Under the pieces are notes generated by a model. The model saw only the letters and a program-made list of their open reading frames with translations. It was not told the origin of the DNA and made no database searches. Positions 1-11,611 of a DNA stretch of 64,000 nt are shown here, in pieces (the stretch's first letter is position 1; every line of letters starts with the position of its first letter). Source of the stretch: Dendrobium chrysotoxum (taxonomy: Eukaryota > Streptophyta > Magnoliopsida > Asparagales > Orchidaceae). Where the stretch lies: positions 89,812,433-89,876,432 of the forward strand of contig CM034305.1 in NCBI GenBank assembly GCA_019925795.1. Direction: 5' to 3'. Position numbers and translations under genes: made by a program.

Positions 1-12
1 CTGCAATAATAC

Positions 13-3000
13 CTGGAGGATGTCAAGACAAATGTTCCCATACTGGTCAACATTGGGATGGAAACACGATGTCTCAAATTTAACTTGAGGAGGCTTGAAT
101 GGGTATTCCAGCGGGAAGCGCAATGAAAGTTTGTAAGATAAACCTTCATATGGAGTTCCCTTGCCTCCATCTATTGTACCTATCCAAGAGAATATGTTTT
201 CACTTTCAGGAAAGGCAGATACTCCAAGGTTGCCGCTCATCTGTGGTTCAAAGGAAGGGTAATATATGATAGATGAGGATATAAAAAATGAGATGCTATG
301 AAAACAGACATCAAAGAGTGCCCTAGCTAGAGATGGTGGGCGAAGGCAGTGCAAAACAGTTATTAAGAATACTCCTAATATTCGCAATCCTCATCTACAA
401 AAAAGGACTGTGGCTACAAGAAACAAACTCGCACACCGAAATCACCATCCATAACTAAAAGCAGAAAACAAACCACAGATTCACAAAAAAAAAGTAGCAG
501 ACGCAAGACATCCACTTCTGTTTCATAGGATGACCTATAATTTATGATCTCAATAAATATTTATACAAGTTCACGATGAAATTTTTTTACCGTAAGTGTC
601 AAAAAGAGTACAAAAACAAGAAAATATAAGTGAAATGAGCCTGAGAAAAAAATTAGAATTTATGGCCCTTATACAGCTGTATTAATGTGTGAATTTAACT
701 AGTTGTATGACATAAAGCCATCATGCTCTCACATATAAATATGAGCTATTAGATTAGTCAATTTGTATATTCATGAGATCAAAGAGAAGTGAATATGCAA
801 AATGGTGTTTCCAAAAATGTTAAGATGGCAAAAACCAGAACCAAATGAATCTTTAATAGTGTCATGTCGGATATCAAGGTTTTTACCATGGCAACCAGAT
901 ATGCTCCACCAAATAACAATCTAAGTCCATCAACGTTTTGATGATATAAAAATGATAAAAGATAGAAACAAATTATATTTTATCCACCATTGGAAAATTC
1001 ATTTAATCAAGCAAAAATCTCGACCTAATATTTGAATTAAAAATTTCAAAAATTAAATTCAAGATCATCCCAACTCCGATTTCAAAAAATTTATAGCAAA
1101 CATATCGTCTAAAAAAAGATTTCAATGAGACGAGTCCAACAATAGCAAAATGTTTAGATTCGAGTCCAAATGAACCAAAATTAAGCAACGAGAGTATAGC
1201 TGGAAAACTTCGTGACATTAATTGAATGATAAAATGATCTCTGAATATTACGTGCTTATAATTAAAACGAGCATCTCAATGATTGAAATCCAACAAGAAT
1301 AAGATCACTTAATGATGATATCATTAATGTACTTAAATGCTAAAAATTGGTTTATGATCAAGGAAATCAACAAAGGCCATCCGATGCAGTGTTTGGGGAA
1401 ATTAGATAAGATTATCAAAATGCCACTTCAGAGGGGGACCCCGGACCCGAATAGAATAGAGCTTAGAGATATGAAGAACTTTAGAGCCTTATCCGCCGAT
1501 TGGCACCGAAGATCATTGCCAACAACCTTTGTAGCTCGACCGTCATTGCCCACCATCATAGCTCGACCACCATTGCTCGACTCTTAGTGTCCAACAATCA
1601 TCATCCTTCACTACTTCTCCAGCATTCACTATTACAACCGCATGAAGTCAAACAAGTGTTCCATACTTGTAATCTAGCCTTCACCATTTGAGGGGAAGAA
1701 CAAACTCCAGTAACCTCGCTTAGCTAGTGATTACTTCATCTGGGCAAAGCGCCATAATTTTTGCCAGCAACCTCCATAACTCGAAATAGCAATTATGCAA
1801 GCACTTTTGCCAAGACAAATATTCTTGGAATATTAAAAATAATATGTACATCATGCATGGTTTAAAAAGGCATTTGAGACGTCCGCCTCGAGGCTCATGT
1901 CATCATGAAAAAGAAGTGGAAAATAGTACTCCTGCTATGAAAGATGATGATATAGGAGGCTCCAAATGCAATAAAATCAGAAGTTGCTTGCATGATTCAT
2001 ATGTGCATCACAAGGGATTGTGTGATGCAATCTATGTTTCAGCAATGGTTATGGATGATTTATGATGTTAATTGGATAATTGGGAAGTTTCTGCATTTAG
2101 ACTTTGGCATGTAGCATTGAAGAGGTGACAACTGGATTATCTTTTTTTAAAACTATTCAACTATAGCTGTTGGATTAACTGGTTCTTTTTAAATGAATGA
2201 GTTCTCAGTTTCGAAGCTATTTCAGTGCTTAATTCATGGATTTGGAGTTATCTGTTTTTGGAGCTGCTTAAGGATTGATTCTGTGGCAGTTTCGGCTTCT
2301 TCAGAATTGGGACGTGCTGCAGAAGTTATTATCTTGTAGCCTAGTCTAATCGGTTCCTGAAGCAGGTGATTTTGTTAGAAAGATGCTTTGACGGTGCCTT
2401 CTGTTTTTTCCCTGCCAACATCTGCAATCCCTGTAGCTGTGGAGGTTACGGTGGCAGTTCCCATCGCTGCTATGAAGAGGTATGATTAATGTGCCCATTT
2501 AGGTTGTGTTATCAAGCGGTACATATCTACATATTTGAAAAGTCTATTGGGCTTTTACTATGCTAACACCTGAGTGCGTTTGCAGTTTCACAATTGAATG
2601 GATTATGAGGCATCCAATTTTAGATCAAATTTGTCACAATTGCACTTTCAATTGTGGTGGTGAAATTTCAATCGCCTCTCTAATTTTTGCAGTTTCAATT
2701 TCTCGCCATTTTTTTATTTTAATCAATCACTGTTTTATCTTTCGTTCCAAGTATTTTCAAGATTGCACCTATAATTAGTGGTCTTTGATATGTGAATACT
2801 TATTTCTTTCATGCAATCAACATTCATTACATCATCCTAGTTGCATTAAAAATCCTATACCCTTAAACATCCTACAGTAATGTGCATGGGCAGCGCACAC
2901 ATGAATATACAAAACTATTTGGGGTAACTTTTTCACTATTTGTTTTTCAGAATGTAGCCACACTTCCATTTTGTTACTACTTTCTTGTTATTTTTTAGAA

Positions 3001-3081
3001 ATTTCTACAACATAGAACTATATTTTACAGCTGGATCTAATAGTGTTGGAGGTGTAAAAAAAAAATATTGTCAAACTTTCT

Positions 3082-3147
<66 letters not shown>

Positions 3148-6100
3148 GCCCATAAATGTAGCCACACACCAGGCAACATGGAATAAGGAAGGAGAATGCT
3201 ATATTGCCCAGGCCATGGCACCCAAAAACATAAGTTTTGGTGTGTTCACAGCTTATATGGAACTTATATGTAGTCTCCATGAACATGTTGGTAGTTTTAT
3301 TAACATGCTAATGATGGGCGTTAACATGATAAGGCTGCCTTTATTAACATGTTGGCAACTTTATTAACATATTGCCAACATATCAAGATTTTTTTTTTTT
3401 TTTTGAGATGATTTGGGTAGTGTAGAATTACTCATAAGGAGGAAATTTGATGAGGACATCCGACCATGGAGAGTTTACCAAAGATGGGGCCGACGATCTA
3501 CGGCCACAATTGTACCGCTTTACTTTTGAGTCATCAGTTGTATTAGATTTATTATTATGATTGCATTGAGTTTATTATTGCATATTTTTCATATATACCC
3601 TCACTTGAGGGAGTAGTCCTCTGTAAGCCCTAGGGGCATGTTTGTCTTTTGTTTTACTCATTGTTTGTTGGCTATTTAAAGCCCCCTCCTCATCTTTTGG
3701 AGGATGATGAATGATATTATGAAATTTTCCTGTAATGTGTTTTGGAGAGTGTTTGAGAGTGTTGGAAGTCCCTAGGTGAGGGCAACGGAGCACCCATCAG
3801 CTGCAGGAAGCGTCCGGGCTCATGGTTAACCTTCTTCCCCTAATTCCTCTCCTTCTCCATTATCCGCCGGCCAAATCCCCTCCAGAAGCCGCCGGCCAAG
3901 CCCCATCCCCTCCTCCCCACCATAGCCGCCGGCCAAAACCCCCCCAAAATCCCTTCCCTAGTCGCCGCCCTTAAGCCCTCCTCCTCCTCCCTAACCGCCG
4001 ATCAAACCCTAAACCCTTCCCTCTCTTTTAGCTGCCGGCCACCTCCTCCCTCCTTGGGATTCCCAAACTTTCCAAACTTTGCATTCACTTACTTTCCTAA
4101 ATTAGTTCCCCTAAATTTGGAAACTATTTGAATTCAAATTCCATCATATTTGAATTTAAATTTCTTTCCTAAAATAAAGGAAGTTATCTTTGGAAGGTCC
4201 TTCAAATCATGCCAATTGAATTTTAAATAGGATTGGAATTAAATCCCTTTCCTAATTTAATATTCTAAGCTTAACAATTGATTATTACTTTAATTAACCC
4301 CCCCCCAAATCTCTCTCTCCTATCAAATTAAAACACCCCATTAAACTCTCCAATTAAAATCCTCATCCCCATGCAAGCCGCCGGCCCCCCTTCCCCTTTT
4401 CCTCTCTCCTAAATTCATCAACTTTCCAATTGGGATTCCCAATCACCCATCCACCAAGTTGCCCACCCCCCCCCCTCTTCCCTCTTATTGCTTTAGGATT
4501 CAAATTCAAATTCAAATCTCTCTAAGTAACTTCCCAAGAGTTGTAAAACTGCTGTCCTATATTCCCATTGCAGACTACTTGGGTTTTCTCACCTTAGGAC
4601 CAACTACGGAAAGATCGGAAGTCTTCCCGATTGCTGTCCAGATTTTGTGGAGCAAGGAAAGTGCTGTCCAAGGATTTTCCCAAGCTTCAATTTGTTGTCC
4701 CCTCATGAATGGCGGATCCAAGTTTGAACACGGGTCTGTGTACAACGATCAAGATCAAATTGACATCCTCTAGTCGCCGTTCTTCGACATCAATTTGGAG
4801 ATCGACCGAATCATTGAAGACTACGTCAAAAGGATCATCTTCTCCCTCGCCGCCGCTATCAACGAACAACGCTCTCCCGCTCAGTGGCAAATTGTGTCCG
4901 ATAATTGATCAGGGTGAACTCTCCCCCAAGTCTTTGCTTTTCTAAATTTTCCCTTTAAATTGTGGCATCATAAAAGTTGTGCAATCTATATCCGCTTAGC
5001 CCTACATCAAGAGTATGAGTGAGTGGATCCAATTAGTGCCTAATCTATATGTTAACATAGGGATTTCCTTTGAACTCCTCCATGCTATGCTAAGTGTGAT
5101 TGAAACTGATTATTTATAATTCTAACTTTTATCTTGTAATTTGGCTTATGCTTAAATCGTCTCTCTCTTGTTTTCAAGATTTGTTTAAGTCGCTTAAGTA
5201 AACTTAATTATTGTTGCTCTAATTTAAAAAGCGTTCAATTCAACGTTGCATCGTTACCTACGCATTTAGTCCTACATCAAAATTCTTATACCGTCTAATT
5301 TTTATTATCAAGAAGTGAAACTTCTGCAAAGTAGGGAAGAAAGATCCACTTAGCTCACTTATAAGGATGACAAACACTAGTTTTCAATTTGAATCAAGTG
5401 CTTTCTCTTTCTATGAATAAGGGACATATGTAGAAAATTCCATTTCCTCTTAAACTCTCTTTATCAATGGGTCCCTCTCACTCCTTCTAACCCTCTCTAA
5501 ACTATGGATACACCACCTCGCACTACCTGAGGCATTCCAATGAAAAAGAAAAGGATCAACTAAAGAAATAAGCATCATATAGTTAGTACATATAGTTGGT
5601 AATAAATAGTGTTTGTCTTGGTCATAGGTGATAGGTTATCAACTTCTTAGGATCTATATCAACCTTTTGCATTTTACATACCCAATCTCAAGCTAGCCCT
5701 CTTGGTCGAGCCTTGCAAGGAGACCTCCATACTTGGTTAATTCACTTGCAAGTTCCACATACCATAATTTAAGTGGAAGAGCCTTCAAGAACAAAGCTAT
5801 AAATCTAACTCTTGGAAGTATATTATAAACCCTAACCGAATCTTAATTTAAAGCCTCACCACTTCCATATCAAGCCAGCTCTCCAAGGCACCACAAGGGG
5901 TCCTTTACTGAGGACCTATTGGTCCAATAATCAAGTGTGCTGGGCACTAACCTCTTTTATTTTTTTATCAAATTATTTGAATCCAACGATGCCTGAAAGG
6001 AATTGAATTTCACATGAGTTCCCAAACTTCACCATTAGTATCCGTCAAGCATGATTCATCTACCGGCAATGAATATAACCGCAAGCAAGATAAACCTCCA

Positions 6101-6726
6101 GCTTATAGCAATTTCCTGCAATCTGGGATTGAAGTAAACTTTTCCCAGAGTACTTAATCAAAACTAAAAAAAGATGGGCCTTTCCTTGACAAGCAACGTA
6201 AGTCAAATCACTTTCTTTATTTTAAGAAACAAAACCTTGATAAGAAGCAAGAATTGAATGTGCACAAACACAACCGGAATAATAAATCAGTTCCACAACT
6301 GACTGAATCGAAAATAATTTACGTCATGATCCCAAATTACCAAATTATGCCATATAGAAGATAACAGACAATACATATCATGGCCACAAAAGTGCAATCC
6401 AAACATCCGGTGGAAGTAATCACATAAAAAAAGGGTAAATCAAGGAGGAAGCCAACGTACCATGAGCGACATCAATTCCTTCTGAAGCCTGCAAGAAAAA
6501 TATCAATCAATCTACCACGTCCTAGATAAAAGAGAGTGTGACGCAGGAAAGAAGCCGCCTTTGACCAGCCAGAAGGAGAAGGAAAAAATTATGGGGGAAA
6601 CAAAATAACTGGGGCAACTCCGAACCTTTGGGAGACTGCAGCGGAGTCGACGGAGGCCGGCGCCGGCCTCGTCTGCTTTGAAAAGGCGGGCGTAGCGGAG
6701 GCGTTTTCCTCGTTTCTGACCTCCAT
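13..6726 (-). CDS. UBC19/20: UBE2C-type ubiquitin-conjugating enzyme E2 (5' part)
   Basis: A spliced gene whose three visible exons are 6726-6626 (101 nt), 6488-6461 (28 nt) and 240-13 (228 nt); the 3' end lies off the left edge. All four junctions obey GT/AG, and phases fit (exon 1 ends in AG, exon 2 supplies the G of an Arg codon). Together they give 119 residues. The sequence shows RLQKELMSLMMSG, then SAFPESENIF, YPFKPP, and the active-site block HPNVDQYGNICLDIL, with the catalytic Cys at residue 114. These blocks match animal UBE2C and plant UBC19/UBC20. In that family the enzyme works with the anaphase-promoting complex to ubiquitinate mitotic regulators such as cyclins. The N-terminal ~30 residues are Ala/Pro/Ser-rich and presumably disordered, as in the family. 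The start is the first ATG in frame with exon 1, just before this extension. Nothing visible is broken, but the remaining C-terminal exon(s) are outside the window. Confidence 0.9.
1000..1330. repeat. Diverged relic of the LTR-like family also at 34.6 kb
   Basis: This stretch aligns by eye, in the same orientation, with 34,655-34,985. Both share blocks such as AAAATTAAAT, AACTCC.ATTTCAA and CGTGCTTATA / TGATATGCTTATAGTTG, and both end near AATCCAAC. Similarity is perhaps two thirds by inspection, not calculated. It lies inside the UBE2C-type intron. Open frames here are short and look like chance. Confidence 0.45.
1331..3084. other. No recognised gene; possible hAT end at ~1856
   Basis: Intronic sequence with only short chance frames. 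At 1859-1895 the sequence reads GGTTTAAAAAGG, then CGCCTCGAGGC. This resembles the end of the hAT element at 16.5 kb and may be an old terminus of the same family. Around 2400-2490 an exon-like stretch ends at GAG/GTATGA, but no product could be recognised. Confidence 0.3.
3085..3146. repeat. (TA)n-(CA)n microsatellite
   Basis: About 54 bp of perfect TA dinucleotides followed by a short CA run. The open frames across it (runs of Ile-Tyr on either strand) come from the repeat and are not genes. Confidence 0.97.
3390..4960. mobile_element. LTR-retroelement remnant, GCCGCCGGCC-rich
   Basis: This block shares its order of motifs with 14,391-15,000. Each copy has a clause mentioning CGA..TCTACGGCCAC or ATCGACGGCCAC, a CCCTNNNGAGGGAG motif, a CTATTTAAAG or CTATATATAG promoter-like box, and GATGATGAATGA or a close variant. 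Each then has a GC-rich tract full of GCCGCCGGCC, followed by AAATTCAAATT-rich DNA. This is how an LTR 3' half plus leader looks. No pol domain is present. I infer an LTR-retrotransposon fragment; its ends are not defined. Confidence 0.45.
4961..6460. other. Intronic DNA, nothing recognised
   Basis: AT-rich sequence up to the 28-nt exon, with no domain, tRNA or terminal repeat that I can support. Around 4960-5290 it still looks like retroelement flank (CCTACATCAA occurs twice). Confidence 0.4.
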
Positions 6727-6930
6727 CGTCCGATTCCTACCTCTTCCTCAAATTCAACTGGATCGGCCCGCCCCAATTCGCTGATAAACCTTCCAGCGCT
6801 GTCGCGAAGTACTACCATTGAAAGCCCCCCTAGCAAGCCAACACTATCTGCTTGTGAAATTACTCATGGCCATTGATTATTGGAGAAAATTATTTTTTAA
6901 TCCTATATTGAATAATATATTTATAATTAC
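6727..6930 (-). promoter_or_regulatory. Putative promoter/leader of the UBE2C-type gene
   Basis: Upstream of the ATG (minus strand) lies a moderately GC-rich leader of about 110 bp containing GGGGCGGGCC, then AT-rich DNA with a TATAAATA box at 6925-6918, about 190 bp before the ATG. An out-of-frame ATG at 6836 would overlap the main start if the transcript reached that far. The TATA assignment is tentative. Confidence 0.3.
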
Positions 6931-7625
6931 TATTATTATTTTAAAATAATATTTCTATTTATTTAATTATAAGTAAATTTTATGTAATGTGAAGGGGATT
7001 TAATGAGAGAGAATTATTTGAAAATAGAGATTTTTATTAGTTTATTTATTGAACAACATTAAGAAAACTATAGCTTAAAAAACTTAATGTAAAATTTATT
7101 TGACAATATTAACTTTTATACTCTTATGAGTGCTAACATAAAAAAAAATTACTTTTCAACATTAAAAGATATTTTTTTATTAAAATGTCAGCGCTATTAA
7201 TAATTTTAAGAGTTTTTGTTAGATTATGTAGCTTCACGCTATTTTATTTGCATGAAAAAGAAAAAGGAATTAAGTCGAAAAAAATTGGCTCGAGAAATTC
7301 ATATTTTAGCCAAAATAAATAAAATTCTTATAATATAATATTTTATTGTAGATTATATTTTAAAATTGGCATATGATTTCATTCATGTATCATGTACATT
7401 TGACTAGTTGTCTTACTCTACATGGTGGATATCTTAAATTTTGAAGAATGAATATCCTATGAGTTAATTAACAATAATGACATGTGGCATATACTTAGAC
7501 TTCTTATAATAATTGATTACAAGCTGTTAACCTTCTTTTTATATAGGTAGAAATCAAGGTCAACGCTATATAATGCGCTACATTATATTAAGAATATTGT
7601 AAAGGTCATCTCTCTTACTTTGGAG
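6931..7625. other. AT-rich intergenic DNA, nothing recognised
   Basis: Very AT-rich sequence between the promoter region and the first MITE. No open frame, RNA or repeat could be supported. Confidence 0.5.
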
Positions 7626-7930
7626 AAATTATTTCGTGCGGAGTCCAGATGTAGAGATACGTCCGGACATCTACATAAAATTTGACACGTGGAGTGCACT
7701 TTGGTTGCACTTTTTTTGTGCGTTTTACCTGTGTTTTAGTTGTGCTTTAACTGATCTTTTGTTGCGCTTTTTTACTGCGTTTTACCTACGCTTTTGATGC
7801 TCTTGGCTTAAAGTTCCGCAAACACATTAAATCTATAAAGTAAAAAATAAATCCAATTGAATATGCACGTGTCAATATTTTATTGGAGTCCGGACTGACC
7901 TCTACGACCGAACTCCGCACGAAATAATTT
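7626..7930. mobile_element. MITE with long terminal inverted repeats
   Basis: A non-coding 305 bp element. Both ends carry the perfect inverted 19-mer AAATTATTTCGTGCGGAGT. Complementarity continues inward imperfectly (GTAGAGATACGTCCGGAC against GTAGAGGTCAGTCCGGAC) to about 50 bp. The interior repeats variants of TGCGTTTTACCTGTG and TGTGCTTT. No clear target duplication is visible, so the superfamily is not assigned. Confidence 0.75.
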
Positions 7931-8013
7931 ATTTTTTACTTCTTCATAATTATTCTTATTAATTAGACCTTCATTTTTTTTATTTTTCAAACCTATTAGA
8001 TTGATGCCATTAA

Positions 8014-8140
8014 AGCTTCCTTTGGGGCGGCTTTCTTAATGCTTTCTAAAACAACTTTTTATTACAAAAAATTCTATTTCGTGAATTTTTTGTAATAAAC
8101 TGATTTAGAAAGCAATAAAAAAGCCGTCCCAAATAAAGTC
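8014..8140. mobile_element. Tourist-like MITE, array copy 1
   Basis: A 127 bp foldback element. The left end AGCTTCCTTTGGGGCGGCTT pairs with the right end AAGCCGTCCCAAATAAAGTC. TAA lies on both sides (8011-8013, 8141-8143). A three-base TWA target and a GGCTTTGTTTGGGA-type end indicate the PIF/Harbinger (Tourist) class. Confidence 0.75.
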
Positions 8141-8143
8141 TAA

Positions 8144-8263
8144 GACTTCGTTTAAGATGACTTTCTTATTGCTTCTTAAAATAACTTTCTTATTCAAAAA
8201 TTAAAATATTTGTACTAAAAAGCTGCTTTAAGAAGCAGTAAGAAAGCCCTCCCAAATAAAGCC
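8144..8263. mobile_element. Tourist-like MITE, array copy 2
   Basis: A 120 bp copy, same orientation, starting GACTTCGTTTAAGATGACTT and ending CCCTCCCAAATAAAGCC. It is separated from its neighbours by a single TAA each (8141-8143 and 8264-8266). Confidence 0.75.
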
Positions 8264-8266
8264 TAA

Positions 8267-8386
8267 GTCTTCGTTTGGGACGGCTTTCTTATTGCTTCTT
8301 AAAGCAATTTTCTAGTACAATAAATAAAATTTTTATGCTAAAAAGCTGTTTTAAAAAGCAGTAAGAAAGTCGTCCCAAACGAAGCC
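8267..8386. mobile_element. Tourist-like MITE, array copy 3
   Basis: A 120 bp copy starting GTCTTCGTTTGGGACGGCTT and ending GTCGTCCCAAACGAAGCC, bounded by TAA at 8264-8266 and 8387-8389. Its ends pair almost perfectly and it is the best preserved of the three. Confidence 0.78.
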
Positions 8387-8765
8387 TAAGTCTACAATTA
8401 GATATATAAGTTTGTTAATCAAAGACATTATCGTTTACATTGATCCATGTTTAGTTGTTCGATCATCAGATGGCCTAAGGGTGGGATTATTGATAAATTT
8501 TAATCAAGGAATACAACATATATTAGTATAATAATGGGTTAGAACTAAAATAGAATCCTCAAATTATATGAATAAACTCATTTTTTTCTCATTTGGGACA
8601 TATAAGATAAAATTTGAAATACAAATCTTAATTGAAATTTTAACAGAAAATTAGAATATTAATTACTTTAAAAATGATATTATAATTTGATTAGATAATC
8701 AACAACAACAACATCAAGCCTTTATCCCACTATGTGGGGTCGGCTACATGAATTCTTTTTCTCCA

Positions 8766-10302
8766 TTATGTCCTGTTAAAAGTCAAATTCTCGTTTAAAT
8801 CTAAAAAAGAAAGATCATTTCTAATATTTTCTAACCAATTCTTTTTAGGTCTACCTCTACCTTTCTTAACATAAGTCAAATCTAAGACCTCTACTTTCCT
8901 AACCAGGTCATCGGGAGGCCGCCGTTTTATGTGACCAAACCATCTAAGGCGACTCTCTCTAATCTTTTCTTCCACTAGAGCTACTCCAACCTTTTCACGA
9001 ATATGCTCATTTCGTATCCTATCTCTAAGGGTAAAGCCACTCATCCACCTGAGCATCCTCATCTCTGCAACACTAAACTTAGAATTATGCTTCTCTTTTA
9101 ATGGCCAACATTCGGCACCATAAAGCATTGCAGGTCTCACCACCATCTTATAGAATTTTCCCTTAAGTTTGAGGGGTACTTTTCTATCACACAATAAGCC
9201 CGGTGCATTATTCCACTTCAACCATCCAACGTGAATTCTGCTGATAATATCCCCATCTATTTCACCATCACTCTGAACAATAGATCCAAGATATCTAAAA
9301 CGTGTACTCTTATTAATGACTTGATCGCCCAAAATCACAATCCCCTCACAAGGTCTATTATTACTAAAATTACACTCCATATATTCCGTTTTAGATCTAC
9401 TCAAGCGAAAACCTTTAGACTCTAAGGTTGACCTCCACAATTCTAGTTTACCTTCAACTCCCTCTCTAGTCTTATCAACAAGAAGAATATCATCAGCAAA
9501 AAGCATACACCAAGGTACATCCTCTTGCAAATGTCTAGTGAGAACATCCATGACTAAAGCAAAAAGATATGGGCTTAAGGCTGATCCTTGATGTAATCCA
9601 ACCGAAATAGGGAAATACTTGGTCAAACCACCTTGTGTTTGAACACAAGTAATAGCTCCTGCATACATATCTTTAATGATTTGAATATAAGCGTTATTAA
9701 CTCCTTTCTTTTCAAGAACTCTCCATAGCACTTCTCTTAGAACTTTATCATATGTTTTTTCTAAATCAATAAATATCATATGTAAATCCTCCTTACTCTC
9801 GCTATATTTCTCCATCAAACCTCTTAATAAATGTATGGCTTCCATAATAGACCTACCCGGCATGAATCCAAATTGATTTTGAGAAACATTAATATCACGT
9901 TGCAACATGTGCTCCATAACTCGTTCTCATAGTTTTAAAGTATGACACATTAACTTAATTCCTCTATAATTCGCACAATCTTGTGCATCACCATTATTCT
10001 TAAAAATAGGGATTAACACACTCATTCTCCACTCATCTGGCATCTTTTGTCTTCAAAATAGGATTAAAAAGTTTAGTAAGCCAAGAAATTCCTTCATCTC
10101 TTAAGCATTTCCACACCTCTATTGGAATATCATCAGGTCCAACAGCTTTTCCACCCTTCATTTTCTTTAAAGCCTCTCTAACTTCGGTTTTACTAATACG
10201 CCGATAAAAACAGAAACCTTTATTTTCATTTAGGGTGCTAAGGTCACTACAGTCAATTTTATTTTCACATTGTTCATTAAAAATTTTAGCAAAATATCTC
10301 AT
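8766..10302 (-). pseudogene. RTE LINE reverse transcriptase (broken)
   Basis: Two open blocks, 10302-10033 and 9917-8766, carry the RT region. They show KKMKGGKAVGPDDIPIEVW (fingers), GFMPGRSIMEAIHLLR, motif A with FIDLEK (family FIDLEKAYD, here KTYD), motif B LHQGSALSPYLFALVMD and the catalytic motif C FADDILL. The thumb/C-terminal part with RRPPDD and GRGRPKK follows. The RT copies RNA into DNA at a nicked target. The blocks are separated by frame changes near 10020-10030, and a TGA replaces a Trp just before the 383-residue block. The active-site residues are intact, but the enzyme is not made as one chain. Confidence 0.88.
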
Positions 10303-10961
10303 CCACCTTTGTTGAATATCATCTTCTAAGAAAAGTACATTTTGTCTTCATCCTTAATACACTTCACTTGAATTAAATCCTTACTACTCCTATCTCTTTG
10401 TTTGGCTAACTTATACATATATCTTTCTCTCTCCCTAGTATCTAATCTATTATATAAATCACTAAAAGCTAAACTCTTTGCATCGTATATTGCTTTCTTA
10501 GATTCCTTACGTACCTCTTTATATAATTTCCAATTATCAGAATTTTTACAATTAAACCAATTTTATAACAAATCTTCTTATTTTTAATCTTTTCTTGCAC
10601 ATTTGGATTCCACCACTAACTATTTTTACTATTAGGAGTTTTTTCCCTTTGAAACTCCAAGCACATCTTTTACAATATTCTTAATATCACTAGCTACTTT
10701 TTTCCACATAATATTAACATCCTCATGCACAGACAAAATCTTAAGATCTAAAATCTTACTCTCAAAAATATTTTTGTTAATATTCTTTAAATGCCCCCAT
10801 CTAATCCTAGAAAATCGTTTTACTTTATTTTTTATTTTCTTCCTAATTATCTTCAAATCCAAAATTAATAAACGATGTTGGGTACATAAATTTTCACTCG
10901 AAATAACTTTACAATCTTTGCAATCTAAACGATCTAATTTCCTTATAAAAAAATAATCAAT

Positions 10962-11611
10962 CTAAGTTGTACTATATCCATTTTTATAAGTAATGAGATG
11001 CTCATTCTTTTTCTTAAATAAGGTATTAGCAATTAAAAAATCATAAGCTAAACAAAAATCTAATATGGGCTTACCACCTTCATTTATCGTTCCAAACTCA
11101 TGGCCACCATGAATACTTTTAAAATCTTTTACCTCTCTACCAACATGTCCATTTAAATCTCCTCCAATAAAAACTCTTTCTTCAAGAGGTATCTTTTGCA
11201 TTAATTCTTCTAAGTCATTTCAAAATTTTAATTTTGAATCCATATCCAAACCCACTTGAGGAGTATAAGCACTTATAATGTTAACAATCTTAGCATCAAC
11301 AACAATCTTTAAAGCTATAATTCTATCTCCAATTCTATTAATATTTATATAACATTATCTTTCAAACTCTTATCTAAAATCACGCCTACACTATTTCTAA
11401 TACGACTCCTACCCGAATACCAAAGTTTAAATCCTAAACTATCAATCTCCTTAGCCTTCTCTCCAACCCATTTAGTTTCCTGAATACACAGAATATTTAT
11501 CTTCCTATGAATCATAATATATATTAATTCCATTAATTTTCCTGTAAGGGAACCTATATTCCAAGTTCCTATCCTAATTTTAGTTTCGTGGACTAGTTTC
11601 TTTGCCCACAT
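10962..11611 (-). pseudogene. RTE LINE AP-type endonuclease (broken)
   Basis: Two open blocks. The first (11611-11345) starts MWAKKLVHETKIRIGTWN and contains GTWNIGSLTGK and LCIQETKWVG, the Asn and Glu metal-binding motifs of exonuclease-endonuclease-phosphatase enzymes. The second (11201-10962) contains GGDLNGHVG, the catalytic Asp-Asn block. This domain nicks the target DNA before reverse transcription. Plant copies are often labelled craniofacial development protein 2-like in databases. A frame break lies between the blocks at about 11202-11344, and the sequence from 10600 to 10960 toward the RT is also broken. Confidence 0.8.

Larger units (their letters stand above)
241..6460 (-). other. 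Intron 2 of the UBE2C-type gene, repeat-filled
   Basis: The 6,220 bp between the 28-nt exon and the third exon starts GTACGT and ends CCACAG in gene orientation. It holds an LTR-family relic, a TA/CA microsatellite and a GC-rich LTR-type remnant, listed separately. The parts not listed (241-999 and short gaps) are AT-rich and show no exon or RNA gene that I can support. Confidence 0.8.

Noticed and set aside
13..240. Treating the first ATG of the third exon as the gene's start
   Set aside because: This ATG is the second Met of the conserved LMSLMMSG block; upstream exons with good splice sites supply the missing N-terminus.
1844..2065. A 73-residue plus-strand frame in the UBE2C intron
   Set aside because: No motif recognised, opposite strand to the host gene, and begins within possible hAT terminal sequence.
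3068..3367. Frames with Ile-Tyr runs on both strands
   Set aside because: Produced by the TA microsatellite.
6522..6836. A 104-residue minus-strand frame over the UBE2C promoter and first exon
   Set aside because: It runs in a different frame from the spliced E2 exon 1, shows no motif, and overlaps the true start; a shadow.
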